Shown here piece by piece: positions 53,337 to 62,696 of a stretch of 64,000 bases of DNA (its first letter is position 1; each line of letters begins with the position of its first letter). The position numbers and the translations under genes were made by a program. The notes beneath the pieces are model-generated. The model made no database searches, was not told the origin of the DNA, and saw nothing but the letters and a program-made list of their open reading frames with translations. Source of the DNA: Tessaracoccus lacteus (GTDB lineage: Bacteria > Actinomycetota > Actinomycetes > Propionibacteriales > Propionibacteriaceae); assembly GCF_029917005.1 (NCBI RefSeq), contig NZ_CP123967.1, positions 2,604,001 through 2,668,000 of the forward strand. The letters run 5' to 3'.

Positions 53337-54791
53337 ATGGCGGTCAACGTCGAACAGGTCATCGCGTCGGTCCCGGTCGGGCAGTTCATCGCAGGTCAGT
53401 GGCACACCACCGGCGCCTGGTTCGAAGTGACGGACCCCGCGACCGGGGAGGTGCTCAGCCGGGTCAGCGACGCCTCCCCCGCCGACGCCGCAGCGGCGAT
53501 GGACGCCGCCTGCGCCGCGGCTCCGGACTGGGCCGCCACCGCACCCCGCGACCGCGCCGAGATCCTGCGCCGCGCCTTCGACCTCATCCAGGAACGCAGG
53601 GACACCTTCGCGGCCCTGATGACGCTGGAGATGGGCAAGCCGCTGGCCGAGGCCTACGGCGAGGTGGCCTACGGGTCGGAGTTCCTGCGCTGGTTCTCCG
53701 AGGAGGCGTGCCGCGCGGAGGGCCGCTGGTCGGTCGCACCCGCGGGCGGCACCCGGTTCCTGACGATGAAGCAGCCCGTCGGCCCCGTCTACGCCATCAC
53801 CCCGTGGAACTTCCCCCTCGCGATGGGCACCCGCAAGCTCGGCCCCGCGTTGGCCGCCGGCTGCACCGTCGTCATCAAGCCGGCCTCCGCCACCCCGCTG
53901 ACGATGCTGTACCTGATGCAGGCGCTCGCCGACGCCGGCCTGCCCGCCGGCGTCGTGAACTGCGTCGTCAGCTCGCGCTCCTCGGATGTGTCCGCCCCGA
54001 TCCTTGCCGACGACCGGCTCCGCAAGCTCACCTTCACGGGCTCGACCGAGGTGGGTCGCTCGCTGCTGGAGCAGTCGGCCGGGCATGTGCTGCGCACGTC
54101 GATGGAGCTCGGCGGCAACGCCCCCTTCGTGGTGCTGTCCGACGCTGACGTCGACGAGGCCGTCGCCGGGGCGATGGTGGCCAAGTTCCGCAACAACGGC
54201 GAGGCCTGCACGGCCGCCAACCGGTTCTTCGTGCACACCGACCTCTACGACGAGTTCCGCGACAAGCTCGTCGCGGCGGTGGAGAAGCTCGTGGTCGGGC
54301 CGGGCATCGCCGACGGCACGACGCTCGGCCCGCTCGTCGACGAGGCCTCGGTCGACAAGGTGGCCGGGCTCGTCGACGACGCGGTCGCCAAGGGCGCGGT
54401 GGCACTGACCGGCGGCTCCCGCGTCGACGGCCCCGGCCACTTCTTCGCCGCGACGGTGCTGGCGGACGTCAGCCGCGACGCCCGCGTCCTGAAGGAGGAG
54501 ATCTTCGGCCCCGTGGCGCCGTTGATTCGCGTCGACAGCGACGACGAGGCCATTGCGCTGGCCAACGACACCGAGTTCGGCCTGATGGCCTACCTCTACT
54601 CCCGCGACATCTCGCGGGCGCTGGCCGCGGTCGAGAAGCTTGAGTCGGGGATGGTGGGGCTGAACACCGGCCTGGTGTCGAACCCGGCCGCCCCGTTCGG
54701 TGGGGTGAAGCAGTCGGGGCTCGGCCGCGAGGGCTCGCACGAAGGCCTCGACGAGTACCTCGAGATCAAGTACGTCGGCCTGCCCCTCTAG
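53337..54791 (+). CDS. gabD: NAD(P)-dependent succinate-semialdehyde-type aldehyde dehydrogenase
   Basis: 484 residues, class of succinate-semialdehyde dehydrogenases. Catalytic Glu in TSMELGGNAPFVVL and catalytic Cys in NNGEACTAANRFFV; ITPWNFPLAMGTRKLGPALA and FTGSTEVGRSLLE are typical of the cofactor site. It oxidises succinate semialdehyde or a similar short aldehyde to the acid. The substrate is by family similarity only. RBS GGAGGAG is five bases before the ATG; the divergent dnaK promoter lies upstream. Confidence 0.85.
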   Translation: MAVNVEQVIASVPVGQFIAGQWHTTGAWFEVTDPATGEVLSRVSDASPADAAAAMDAACAAAPDWAATAPRDRAEILRRAFDLIQERRDTFAALMTLEMGKPLAEAYGEVAYGSEFLRWFSEEACRAEGRWSVAPAGGTRFLTMKQPVGPVYAITPWNFPLAMGTRKLGPALAAGCTVVIKPASATPLTMLYLMQALADAGLPAGVVNCVVSSRSSDVSAPILADDRLRKLTFTGSTEVGRSLLEQSAGHVLRTSMELGGNAPFVVLSDADVDEAVAGAMVAKFRNNGEACTAANRFFVHTDLYDEFRDKLVAAVEKLVVGPGIADGTTLGPLVDEASVDKVAGLVDDAVAKGAVALTGGSRVDGPGHFFAATVLADVSRDARVLKEEIFGPVAPLIRVDSDDEAIALANDTEFGLMAYLYSRDISRALAAVEKLESGMVGLNTGLVSNPAAPFGGVKQSGLGREGSHEGLDEYLEIKYVGLPL

Positions 54792-54830
54792 CGCCACAAT
54801 GAGGCGACGAGACACGAACGGAGCCCGCCG

Positions 54831-55703
54831 TTGAGCAGCGACGCACGCCCACCCGCGGGGCGCCCCGACGCCTGGGTCGACCCAGCGACCGGAGCCTCGC
54901 AGGACGCGTCGGGCGCCCCGTTGCGTCCGCCTCCGCCTCGCCCCGAGGCGCATCCGCCACGTCCCGGGCCGGTTCCGCAGCCGGCCGACGCGGGCCCCGC
55001 GCCCCACGCTCCCCCACCGTCGTTCTCCCCGGTACCCGAGGCTCCCCGCCGCGCGCAGAGCTCCGGCTCGACCTTCCGCTGGGCCGCGGTGGGCGTCGCC
55101 GGGGCCCTGGTGTTCGCGGCTTCGGTGGCGGGCGCCACCTGGCTCGCCTCCGACCGGCCCTCCGACCGGCCGTCCGACGTCCCGACCGCGGAGGCGTCCA
55201 CGTTCGACCCGACGGTGCTGCCCGGACCCACGTCGGGGGTCGTGGGCATCGGGCCGCTGACGCTGAACGTGCCGTCGGGCTGGGGTGTGGAGACGGCCTC
55301 CGACGACGATGGCACCACGGTCATCCTGACCCCGGCCGCGGACGACGCGTGGCTGCGGTTCACCTGGCAGCCGGACGGTAACGACGTGGACACGACCTGC
55401 CAGGACGCCCTCGACAGCCACCAGGTCGACCTCGAGAGCGACACCGGCGGCATCTCGCCGGTGTCCTGGGCGCCCGGCCGGGGCGACATCACCGCCGCGA
55501 GGTGCCGGCTGCACGGGTACGGGATCGGGCGCAGCACCTATCACGCCTGGCAGGCGACGGCGATCCAGCGCACGAGCGAGGGCGACACCGTGTTGGAGTT
55601 CGGCTACGAGGGGCCGGACACGGTCCCTGAGCTGAGTGAGTGGGAGACGTACCTCGGGTGCTCGCTGGCGAGCCAGCTGGGCGGGACGCTGCTGGACTGC
55701 TGA
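54831..55703 (+). CDS. Proline-rich membrane-anchored protein, unknown function
   Basis: 290 residues. The N-terminal ~75 residues are proline-rich cytoplasmic sequence. One transmembrane segment (residues ~82-105, AAVGVAGALVFAASVAGA) is followed by an extracytoplasmic beta-rich domain of ~170 residues with four cysteines (TTCQD, ARCRL, LGCSL, LLDC). No family recognised; the topology resembles actinobacterial exported proteins with an N-terminal anchor. The TTG start at 54831 has GGAG seven bases upstream. It converges with the DUF1707 gene. Confidence 0.7.
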   Translation: MSSDARPPAGRPDAWVDPATGASQDASGAPLRPPPPRPEAHPPRPGPVPQPADAGPAPHAPPPSFSPVPEAPRRAQSSGSTFRWAAVGVAGALVFAASVAGATWLASDRPSDRPSDVPTAEASTFDPTVLPGPTSGVVGIGPLTLNVPSGWGVETASDDDGTTVILTPAADDAWLRFTWQPDGNDVDTTCQDALDSHQVDLESDTGGISPVSWAPGRGDITAARCRLHGYGIGRSTYHAWQATAIQRTSEGDTVLEFGYEGPDTVPELSEWETYLGCSLASQLGGTLLDC

Positions 55704-55707
55704 GGCG

Positions 55708-56310
55708 TCAGGCGTTGTCGGCGAGCTTGACCGAGTGGCCCGCCCAGAAGAGGAAGCCCTCGATGACCAGCGTGCCGTTCGAGCCGTCGCCCTGCGCGTT
55801 GGTGTCCACGTCGCTGCCGGCCATGATGGCCATCGACTGGTCGAGGACCCGCACGCCGCGCGGCACGCGGATGTCGTGGCCGGCCATGATGGCCGTGAGA
55901 CGCAGGGTCACGATGCGGCCCGGGCCCATCGCCTGGGTCAGGTCGTAGGTGTTGCCGCCCCACCAGGCGAAGTCGGAGACACTGCGGGTGTTGGGCGTGA
56001 CGACGACCTTCTTGCCCGACATGATCGTCAGGGTGCCCGGCTGCTCGATGACGGGCAGGTCGCCGACGCGGGGCGCGACCGGCGCGGGCGGCGTCATGGG
56101 TGAGACCAGGTCCGCGGCCTCGGGCAGGTCCGCGAGCAGCCCGGGCAGCTCGTCGGTGTAAACGACGCGCAGCGTCTTCTCCTGGCGCTCGTGCATCTCC
56201 TCGAGGTCGAGGCGGCCGGCCTCGTAGGCGCGCTGGAGGGCGTTCAGCGCCCGGTCGCGCTCGGCGTCGCCGGCGCGCAGCCGCTGCTCGGGAAGGTTCG
56301 ACTCAGCCAT
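55708..56310 (-). CDS. DUF1707-domain protein
   Basis: 200 residues. The N-terminal DUF1707 domain (QRLRAGDAERDRALNALQRA, GRLDLEEMHERQEKTLRVVY, ELPGLLADLPEA) is a short helical module related to SHOCT and common in actinobacterial envelope proteins. The C-terminal half is beta-helix-like with repeated I-M-A-G/S turns (LTAIMAGHDIRVP, SMAIMAGSDVDTN), as in cell-wall-active antibiotic-response proteins (LiaF-like). No transmembrane helix is seen. The preceding gene's coding end overlaps its start by 67 nt. Confidence 0.82.
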   Translation of the reverse strand: MAESNLPEQRLRAGDAERDRALNALQRAYEAGRLDLEEMHERQEKTLRVVYTDELPGLLADLPEAADLVSPMTPPAPVAPRVGDLPVIEQPGTLTIMSGKKVVVTPNTRSVSDFAWWGGNTYDLTQAMGPGRIVTLRLTAIMAGHDIRVPRGVRVLDQSMAIMAGSDVDTNAQGDGSNGTLVIEGFLFWAGHSVKLADNA

Positions 56311-57431
56311 GCCGAGAGCCTACCGCCCTGCTCAGCTGGTGCGGCAGGGGCCGAACCCGAGCTCGACAAGCCGTTCCGCGGCGCCACGGGAGTCAAGACG
56401 GGTAAGTCGCCGGCTGAGGGGAGGCCGGGTCGGGTGGCGCCACCGGCCGCGACGACCGTGACCTGCTGCTGGGCGGAGCGCCCGCTGACGGTGCCGGTGG
56501 ACGTGAGCGTGTACGTCCCGGGCGCGGTGCCCGCGGGGATGGGGATGGTGCCGCGGAACGCGCCGTCGGCCTGCGCGCGACCCTTGGCGCCGATGGGCAG
56601 GGTGGCGAGCGTCACTGTGCTGCCCGACGGGCCGATCAGGGTGAGGCGCACCGGCTCGGCGACCGGCTCGGGAGACAGGTAGCCCTCGCCGCGCACGAGC
56701 ATGGTCTCTCCGCCAGCGACTGAGCCGTCGTAGTCGAGGAGTTCGAGCGAGACAGGCACCGCGGCGGCGCACGCGTCGGCCACGTCCGCGGGCACCTCGT
56801 AGGTCACGGAGTCGAGCGGGGTCGGGTCGCCGCCGCCGGCCGGCGCTCCGGTCAGGCTGAGCTCCACCGGGTTGAGGAGACTCGCCGGGAGCGTCAGGTC
56901 GTAGGCGATCCCGTTGGTGTCTGGCTCGTAGTACGCCCACTCCCAGGCCTGCCCCGACGCGGGGGCCACCTCCGCGAAGAACGCGTTGCCGCGCCCGCCG
57001 GTCGTCACGGTCGCGCGGAAGCTACACCGGTCCACTGCCACGTCCGTGATGCTGCCCGTCGGGGTCTCCGGAGCTGCGAGAACCTCCACGTCGTAGCCGT
57101 CGTAGGGCCACGACGAGGTGTAAGTGTCGCAGGTGGCGCTGACGGTCAGGGTGTCGACATCGGCGGCGGTGGGGATGTAGTCGATCTGCCAGGAGCCGTC
57201 GTCCTCCACCGTCGGCGACACCGTCGTGCCGTTGAAGGAGACGGACACCGATGCGGGGCCGCTGCCCTCCGACACGCAGTCGAGGCCGCTGACCGAGTAC
57301 GGCATGCCCACGATCGCCAGCGAGTCGGGCGAGTAGAGGGTCGTGTCGGCGGCGCTCGCGGCGAGCGGAGCGCCGGCCAGCAGCAGCGAGGCGCCGAGCG
57401 TGACAGAGCCGATCACCGTGGCACGGCGCAT
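56244..57431 (-). CDS. Secreted Ig-like domain protein
   Basis: 395 residues. A clear signal peptide (MRRATVIGSVTLGASLLLAG, ending LAASAA) is preceded by AGGAGGAATC, which fixes the start at 57431. The mature part has Ig-like beta domains with cysteine pairs (GLDCVSEGSGP, SATCDTYTSS, VDRCSF, DACAAAV). The SGRSAQQQVTVVAAGGATRP region ends the domain, and a low-complexity tail runs on and overlaps the DUF1707 start. The tail reads unlike the rest, so a late frameshift that lengthened the protein is possible. No cell-wall sorting motif was found; function unknown. Confidence 0.72.
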   Translation of the reverse strand: MRRATVIGSVTLGASLLLAGAPLAASAADTTLYSPDSLAIVGMPYSVSGLDCVSEGSGPASVSVSFNGTTVSPTVEDDGSWQIDYIPTAADVDTLTVSATCDTYTSSWPYDGYDVEVLAAPETPTGSITDVAVDRCSFRATVTTGGRGNAFFAEVAPASGQAWEWAYYEPDTNGIAYDLTLPASLLNPVELSLTGAPAGGGDPTPLDSVTYEVPADVADACAAAVPVSLELLDYDGSVAGGETMLVRGEGYLSPEPVAEPVRLTLIGPSGSTVTLATLPIGAKGRAQADGAFRGTIPIPAGTAPGTYTLTSTGTVSGRSAQQQVTVVAAGGATRPGLPSAGDLPVLTPVAPRNGLSSSGSAPAAPAEQGGRLSAWLSRTFPSSGCAPATPSATGR

Positions 57432-57504
57432 GATTCCTCCTGTGGTCCGACTGCTGTCGATCCTTCCGCAGCCGAGGGGCGCTGACAAGCCCCAGCGGGC
57501 GGGG

Positions 57505-58920
57505 TCAGCCGGCGGCCTCGATCGCGGCCCGCACCGCGTCCGCATCGGCGGGGATCTGCGTGACGTGGCGCGGGAGGTCCTCGATGCCGTCGAAGCGCGC
57601 CGGGCGATCGGGCTGGCTCCCGAGCGCCTCGACGATCGTTTCGGCGAACTTCACAGGGAGGGCTGTCTCGAGCACGATCACGGGCGACGCCCCGGCCAGC
57701 CCCCGCGCTACGTGGACGCCGTCCGCGGTGTGCGGGTCGACGGTGTAGCCGTCGGCCTCGTGCACGCGGCGGATCTCGGCCAGCCGATCCGCATGGGAGG
57801 AGGCTCCCGCAACGAAACCGAACCTCTCCGCCTGGGCCGCGAACTCCGGAGTGCCGGACAGGTCGAAGCAGCCGTTGGCCGGCAGCTCCTGCGAGAACAA
57901 CTGGCGGACCCGGTCCGCGTCGCGGCCGAGCAGGTCAAAGATGAAGCGCTCGAAGTTCGAGGCTTTGGAGATGTCCATCGACGGGGAGCTGGTCGCCAGG
58001 GTCTCCGCCGAGCCACGGACCCGGTAGACGCCCGTGCGGAAGAACTCCTCCAGGACGTTGTTCTCGTTGGTGGCGAGGATCAGCCTGTCGATGGGCAGCC
58101 CCATCTCGCGGGCGATATGACCCGCGGCGATGTTGCCGAAGTTGCCGGACGGCACGCAGAAGCTGACCGGGCCCCCGTCGCTGACCTGCAGCCAGGCGGC
58201 GAAGTAGTAGACGACCTGCGCCATCAGCCTGGCCCAGTTGATGGAGTTCACGGCGCCGATGCGGTGCTTCAGCTTGAAGGCCGCGTCGGCGTTGATCTCC
58301 TTGACGAGGTCCTGGCAGTCGTCGAAGACGCCCTCGACGGCCAGATTCACGATGGCCGGGTCGTCGATCGAGAACATCTGGGCCTGCTGGAACGGCGACA
58401 TGCGTCCGGCCGGGGACAACATGAAGACCTTCACTCCGGGCTTGCCGCGCAGCGCGTACTCGGCTGAGCTGCCCGTGTCTCCGGAGGTGGCGCCGAGGAT
58501 CGTGATGGTCTCGCCGCGGCGGGCCAGCTCGTAGGGGAACAGCTCGCCGAGCAGCTGCATCGCCATGTCCTTGAAGGCAGCGGACGGCCCGTTGCTCAGG
58601 TGCGCGAGCCACATGCCGTCGCTCAGCTGCGAGACCGGCACGATCGCCGGGTCGAGGAACTTCGACGGCTCGTACGCGCGGGCCGTGATGCCACGCAGAT
58701 CCTCGGCGGGGATGTCGTCGACGAACATGGACACGACCTCGAAGGCCAGCGCCGCGTAACCCTCGTCGCGGAGCACGGACCGCCAGCGCGCCAGGGTCTC
58801 GGCGTCGACCTGCGGGTACTCCTCGGGCAGGTACAGGCCCCCGTCGGGCGCGAGGCCGGCGAGCAGGATGTCGCTGAACGGACGGGAGGGCGCGTCGGAG
58901 CGGGTCGAGACGTAGCGCAT
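57505..58920 (-). CDS. thrC: Threonine synthase
   Basis: 471-residue pyridoxal-phosphate enzyme converting O-phosphohomoserine to threonine, of the long (E. coli/yeast-like) class. The opening MRYVSTRSDAPSRPFSDILL is typical; PLP lysine in GPSAAFKDMAMQLLG; phosphate-binding GATSGDTGSSAEYALRG; CVPSGNFGNIAAGHIAREMG. Likely housekeeping. No hom or thrB gene is adjacent. Confidence 0.95.
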   Translation of the reverse strand: MRYVSTRSDAPSRPFSDILLAGLAPDGGLYLPEEYPQVDAETLARWRSVLRDEGYAALAFEVVSMFVDDIPAEDLRGITARAYEPSKFLDPAIVPVSQLSDGMWLAHLSNGPSAAFKDMAMQLLGELFPYELARRGETITILGATSGDTGSSAEYALRGKPGVKVFMLSPAGRMSPFQQAQMFSIDDPAIVNLAVEGVFDDCQDLVKEINADAAFKLKHRIGAVNSINWARLMAQVVYYFAAWLQVSDGGPVSFCVPSGNFGNIAAGHIAREMGLPIDRLILATNENNVLEEFFRTGVYRVRGSAETLATSSPSMDISKASNFERFIFDLLGRDADRVRQLFSQELPANGCFDLSGTPEFAAQAERFGFVAGASSHADRLAEIRRVHEADGYTVDPHTADGVHVARGLAGASPVIVLETALPVKFAETIVEALGSQPDRPARFDGIEDLPRHVTQIPADADAVRAAIEAAG

Positions 58921-58975
58921 GGCGGGCAGTCTATCCGCCGGCCCCCGTGTGCCCGCGCCGTCGCCGCGGCGGCGG

Positions 58976-59851
58976 TCAGCCCCGCACGTCGCGGCGGTTG
59001 AAGGAGATGAGCGCGGCCGTCGCGAGCAGCGCGATCACGACGAGGTGGTAGCCGATCGCCTCCGGCCGCGTGATGTCCGATCGGGTGTACTCGGCGGTGT
59101 ACATGGCAGACCCGGCCAGGAGCGCCTGGCCCTGCCAGACGGGCGACACGTGGTAAATCCACCAGGCCGGCGTGGTCGGGCTGATTCCCTCGACGATGAC
59201 CTCGGTGACCAGCGTGAGGAAGGCCAGGCCGCTCGCCAGCGCGGATCCACCCAGGCAGAACACCAGCAGCGCACCCACGGCCCCGAGCAGAATCCCGTAC
59301 AGCATCGCGGACCAGAGGGCCGCCAGCAGCCCTTCGCCTGCGCCCACGGACCCGAACCCATGCAGCGCCAGGTACCAGACGATCGACACGGAGCTGCTGG
59401 TGAGGGTCGCGACGGTCATCAGAGCGCCGCCGAGGAGCGCCGCGCCGCAGGTGCGGGCCGCCAGCACCGCGGGGCGCCTCGGGGTGAAGGTCAGCTGCGT
59501 TGCGAGCGCGCCGGAGGCGAAGTCGGAGCCGACGTAGGTGACCACGATGAAGAAGACGACGAACGCGACGAACAGTCCGCTCTCCGCGACGCTCCGCGCC
59601 ACGTCCTCGAAGTCGAGGACGGTGCGGAGATACTGGTCGAGGGTGCAGCCGTCGGGGCAGTAGCCGGCCGCCGTGTCCGACTGCAGCCAGGCCCGGGCCT
59701 CCGCGATCTCCGCCGAGGTCAGCGGCTGCGCGTTGGGCATCCACTGCGTCGGAAGCAGCACCCCGATCAGCACCATCAGCAGCACGCTCCAGGTGGCGCG
59801 GCGGCGGTAGCGGAGCCGGACGACCTCGGCCCTGAGCAGGTCCACGAACAT
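58976..59851 (-). CDS. ABC-2 type transporter permease
   Basis: 291-residue membrane protein with about six helices and an N-terminal MFVDLLRAEVVRLRYRRRAT cytoplasmic segment, typical of ABC-2 exporters. It has no motif defining a substrate. The start codon overlaps the ATPase stop by one nucleotide, so the pair forms one exporter. A lipid, bacteriocin or drug efflux role is possible; not determinable here. Confidence 0.85.
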   Translation of the reverse strand: MFVDLLRAEVVRLRYRRRATWSVLLMVLIGVLLPTQWMPNAQPLTSAEIAEARAWLQSDTAAGYCPDGCTLDQYLRTVLDFEDVARSVAESGLFVAFVVFFIVVTYVGSDFASGALATQLTFTPRRPAVLAARTCGAALLGGALMTVATLTSSSVSIVWYLALHGFGSVGAGEGLLAALWSAMLYGILLGAVGALLVFCLGGSALASGLAFLTLVTEVIVEGISPTTPAWWIYHVSPVWQGQALLAGSAMYTAEYTRSDITRPEAIGYHLVVIALLATAALISFNRRDVRG

Positions 59852-60789
59852 CAGGCGGCCTCCCGGCTCGGCAGGTTCGTGTCCGCGGTCAGTTCGAGGA
59901 ACACCTGCTCGAGGCTGTGCCGGTCGGCCCTCAGCTCACGCGGCCACAGGTCCGCGGCGCCGAGAGCCCGCGCGACGCAGGCGGGGTCCGGCTCGCGCCC
60001 GTCTCGGCAGGTGATGCGCAGGCCCGCATCCTGGGACTCGACCCGCCAGCCTGCGGAGCGCAGCACCTCGGCCGCGCGCACGTCATCGTCGACGACGACG
60101 CGGACGTGAGGCGTGCCGCTGCGGAGGAAGTCGTCCATGGACCCCTCGGCGACGAGTCGACCGCGGGCGATGATCGACATCGAGTCGGCGATCTGCTCCA
60201 CCTCGCTCAGGATGTGCGAGCTGACGAGCACGGTCCGTCCGGCGTCGGCAAGACCCCGCATCGTGGAGCGGATCTCGTGGATGCCGACGGGGTCGAGGCC
60301 GTTCGTCGGCTCGTCGAAGATCAGCAGTTCCGGGCTCTTGAGGAGCGTCGCGGCGATGGCGAGGCGCTGCTTCATGCCGAGCGAGTAGGTGCCGAAGCGA
60401 CGGTCGGCGTCAGCGACGAGGCTGACCTCCAGCAGCACCTCCATGACCCGGCGACGGGGCTGTCCGATCGACACGGCAAGGACGTCGAGGTTCTGGCGGC
60501 CGGTCATCCGGGGCGCGAACTTGGGCGACTCGACGATGGCGCCGACGCGGCCGATGACGTGTGGCAGATCGCGGGGCACATCGTGCCCGAGGATCGTCGC
60601 GTGACCCTGCGTCGCGCGAGCGAGCCCGAGCAGGATGCGGATGGTGGTGGTCTTGCCGGAACCATTGGGGCCGAGCAACCCGTGCACGCCGCCGCGCGGC
60701 ACCCGAAGGCTCAGCCCATCGAGGACGGCGCGACCGCCGTACCGCTTCACGAGGCCTGTCGCCTCGACGGCCCACTGCTCCGATCCCAT
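59851..60789 (-). CDS. ABC transporter ATP-binding protein
   Basis: 312 residues. Walker A GLLGPNGSGKTTTIRILLGL, signature YSLGMKQRLAIA, Walker B LLIFDEPTNGLDPVGI, and VLVSSHILSEVEQIAD. The C-terminal ~80 residues are the accessory domain seen in BcrA/CcmA-like exporter ATPases. It pairs with the permease downstream. Confidence 0.92.
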   Translation of the reverse strand: MGSEQWAVEATGLVKRYGGRAVLDGLSLRVPRGGVHGLLGPNGSGKTTTIRILLGLARATQGHATILGHDVPRDLPHVIGRVGAIVESPKFAPRMTGRQNLDVLAVSIGQPRRRVMEVLLEVSLVADADRRFGTYSLGMKQRLAIAATLLKSPELLIFDEPTNGLDPVGIHEIRSTMRGLADAGRTVLVSSHILSEVEQIADSMSIIARGRLVAEGSMDDFLRSGTPHVRVVVDDDVRAAEVLRSAGWRVESQDAGLRITCRDGREPDPACVARALGAADLWPRELRADRHSLEQVFLELTADTNLPSREAA

Positions 60790-60858
60790 GCGGGAACCCT
60801 AGTGCGCGACGCGGGGCGAGGCATCACACCGTGGTCGCGGCGCCGTAGGCCACCGGTC

Positions 60859-61230
60859 TCAGGCGACGGGCAGGGGCGAGTAGCCGGTCCTGCCCCAGGA
60901 GCGCAGCATCAGGAACAGCGGGACAGCGAGGATCGCCATCGCCACGTACGGGGAGATGAGGTCCTGCAGCGGCGGCAGCAGCCCGGCGGCGAGCACGCCC
61001 AGCAGCCACAACCGGTTCCAGCGCGCCCCGAGTCGGCACAGCACGAAGAAAGGAATGAACCACGTCACGTACCAGGGCTGCAGCGCAGGGCCGCACACGC
61101 AAGCGACCACGAGCACCGCGACGAGGAAGGGCCACGGCCTGGCGACCGTGTCACCGCGCGGGCCGAGCAGCACCCACACGACCACGATGCCGATGGCGAT
61201 CAGGACGGTGGAGGCGAGGCTGACGAGTCA
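60859..61230 (-). pseudogene. C-terminal fragment of a membrane glycosyltransferase-like gene
   Basis: A ~120-residue remnant with four or five hydrophobic helices (PFLVAVLVVACVCGPALQPW, VTWFIPFFVL, LLPPLQDLISPYVAMAILAV). The PWYVTW turn is typical of C-terminal helices in polyprenol-phosphate-dependent mannosyltransferases and GT87-like proteins. The upstream reading hits a stop at ~61230, just where the transposase region begins, and no N-terminal part is found beyond it. So the gene was truncated by insertion or deletion at the mobile element. Confidence 0.6.
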
Positions 61231-62470
61231 GACCCAGTGCGGTTCACCCCATCACCCACCGTCATCTGTGAAGAGCCGATGAAGTAGCCGAGGAACGCGT
61301 CTCTCCACTGGTTCAGGGTTCTGCCGAGGCGGGCGATCTCGGGGATCGGGCAGGTCGGGAACGACGTGAGGATCTGTTCAGCGATGCGGCGGCCGTCGGC
61401 GGGGCTGGTCTGGTGGTAGATCGATCTGACCTGTTGGGGGGGCATCCCCAGGCGACCTCGACGGAGACGTGGTCGTTGTGGGCGGCGAACGCGGCCTGGA
61501 GCAGTGCCTTCTGCCGGTCGGTGAGGTGTTCCTCGCCGGCGCGGAGCAGGTTGCGGATCCGATAGAGCGGATCGTTCTTGCGGCCGCGGTGGCCGTGGAT
61601 GTCCTGCTGGATCCGGCGGCGGACCTCGTCGACGGCTGCGGTGGCGAGGTTCACGACGTGGAAGGCGTCGAGCATCACGACCGCGTCCTCGAGCTGGTCA
61701 TCGATGGCGTTCTTGTAGCCGTGGAACGGATCCAACGTCGCGACCTTCACGCTCGTGCGGAACATTTCGCCGCGGTCGATCAGCCAGGTCTTGTAGGCGT
61801 CGCCGGAGCGTCCGGGGACCAGGTCCAGCAGCCGGGCCCTCACGCGTCCGTGCTTGTCGCGGGTGAGATCGACCATGCCGGTGAACCTTTTCGGCCCCAG
61901 ACCGCCCTGCTCCAGCGGCCTCGTGGAGACGTGGTGCCACGATGTGTTCGTCGACGCCCAGCTCCGTGACCCCGGCGAAGCGGGACTCATCGTTGGCGGC
62001 GGCCTCGAGGACCGGGCGGGTGGCCCGCCACAGGGTCTTCCAGGCACAGCCCAACTGGCGGGCCAGGCCCTGGACCGAGGCGTTCTCCCTGCGCATCTGC
62101 CCGACCGCCCAACCGACGGCCCGGGTCGTGAGCAACGCCCGCCGCCCCGCGACGCTGGGGTCCTGCTCGAGGAATGTGCCGGTCGGGCACGACGGCTCCG
62201 GACACAACCAGCGACGCTTCCGCCACACCAGCCTGACCGGGGAACCGAAGCACGGGGCGTCGATCAGCCGGACGGACTGCCGGCCGTGAGCGTGCGCGAC
62301 CACCCCGCACGTCGGGCAGCCCATCACTGCAGGCGGCGACGATTCGACCTGGACCCTGAGCCGGCGGTCGTCGCGGTCGACGCGGTCACATGAAGGCCGG
62401 GAAGCCCGACAAGATGATCACAGCGCTGGCAGTACACGCCGCCAACGCAACGGCAGGACGTAGGATCGGG
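61231..62470 (-). pseudogene. ISL3-family transposase, multiply frameshifted
   Basis: Recognisable ISL3 transposase in pieces. Zinc ribbon and HTH in one frame (MGCPTCGVVAHAHGRQSVRL, RKRRWLCPEPSC, ENASVQGLARQLGCAWKTLW). The DDE region follows in a second frame (GLGPKRFTGMVDLTRDKHG, VATLDPFHGYKNAIDDQLED, VVMLDAFHVVNLATAAVDEV), and the C-terminus in a third (QVRSIYHQTSPADGRRIAEQ). One extra base near 61940 and an altered C-run at ~61437-61443 cause the shifts. A third frame change near 62391 precedes an N-terminal ILSGFPAFM remnant. Terminal inverted repeats and a target duplication were not found. The element is dead. Confidence 0.82.
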
Positions 62471-62696
62471 CATCGGCAAGGTCCTTGCGGATCAGGTGGT
62501 GTGGTAACCCCGATTCTTGAGGGCCTCGCCCCTCACACCCGCTCCAACACGCCGACCCCGCCGGCCACGCTCACCCCACGCTCAAGTCAGAAGAGCCCCC
62601 ATGTCGGACTCTCCTTCAGGACCTACATAACGGCCCTGCCACTAAGTCTGACGCGCGACACCACGACACCGCCGACATGTAGCCAAGTTGCGAGAA

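Noticed and set aside
61420-61450. The C-run frame change in the transposase as a programmed frameshift
   Set aside because: At least one other indel is present, near 61940, and ISL3 transposases are not known for programmed frameshifting; decay is simpler.
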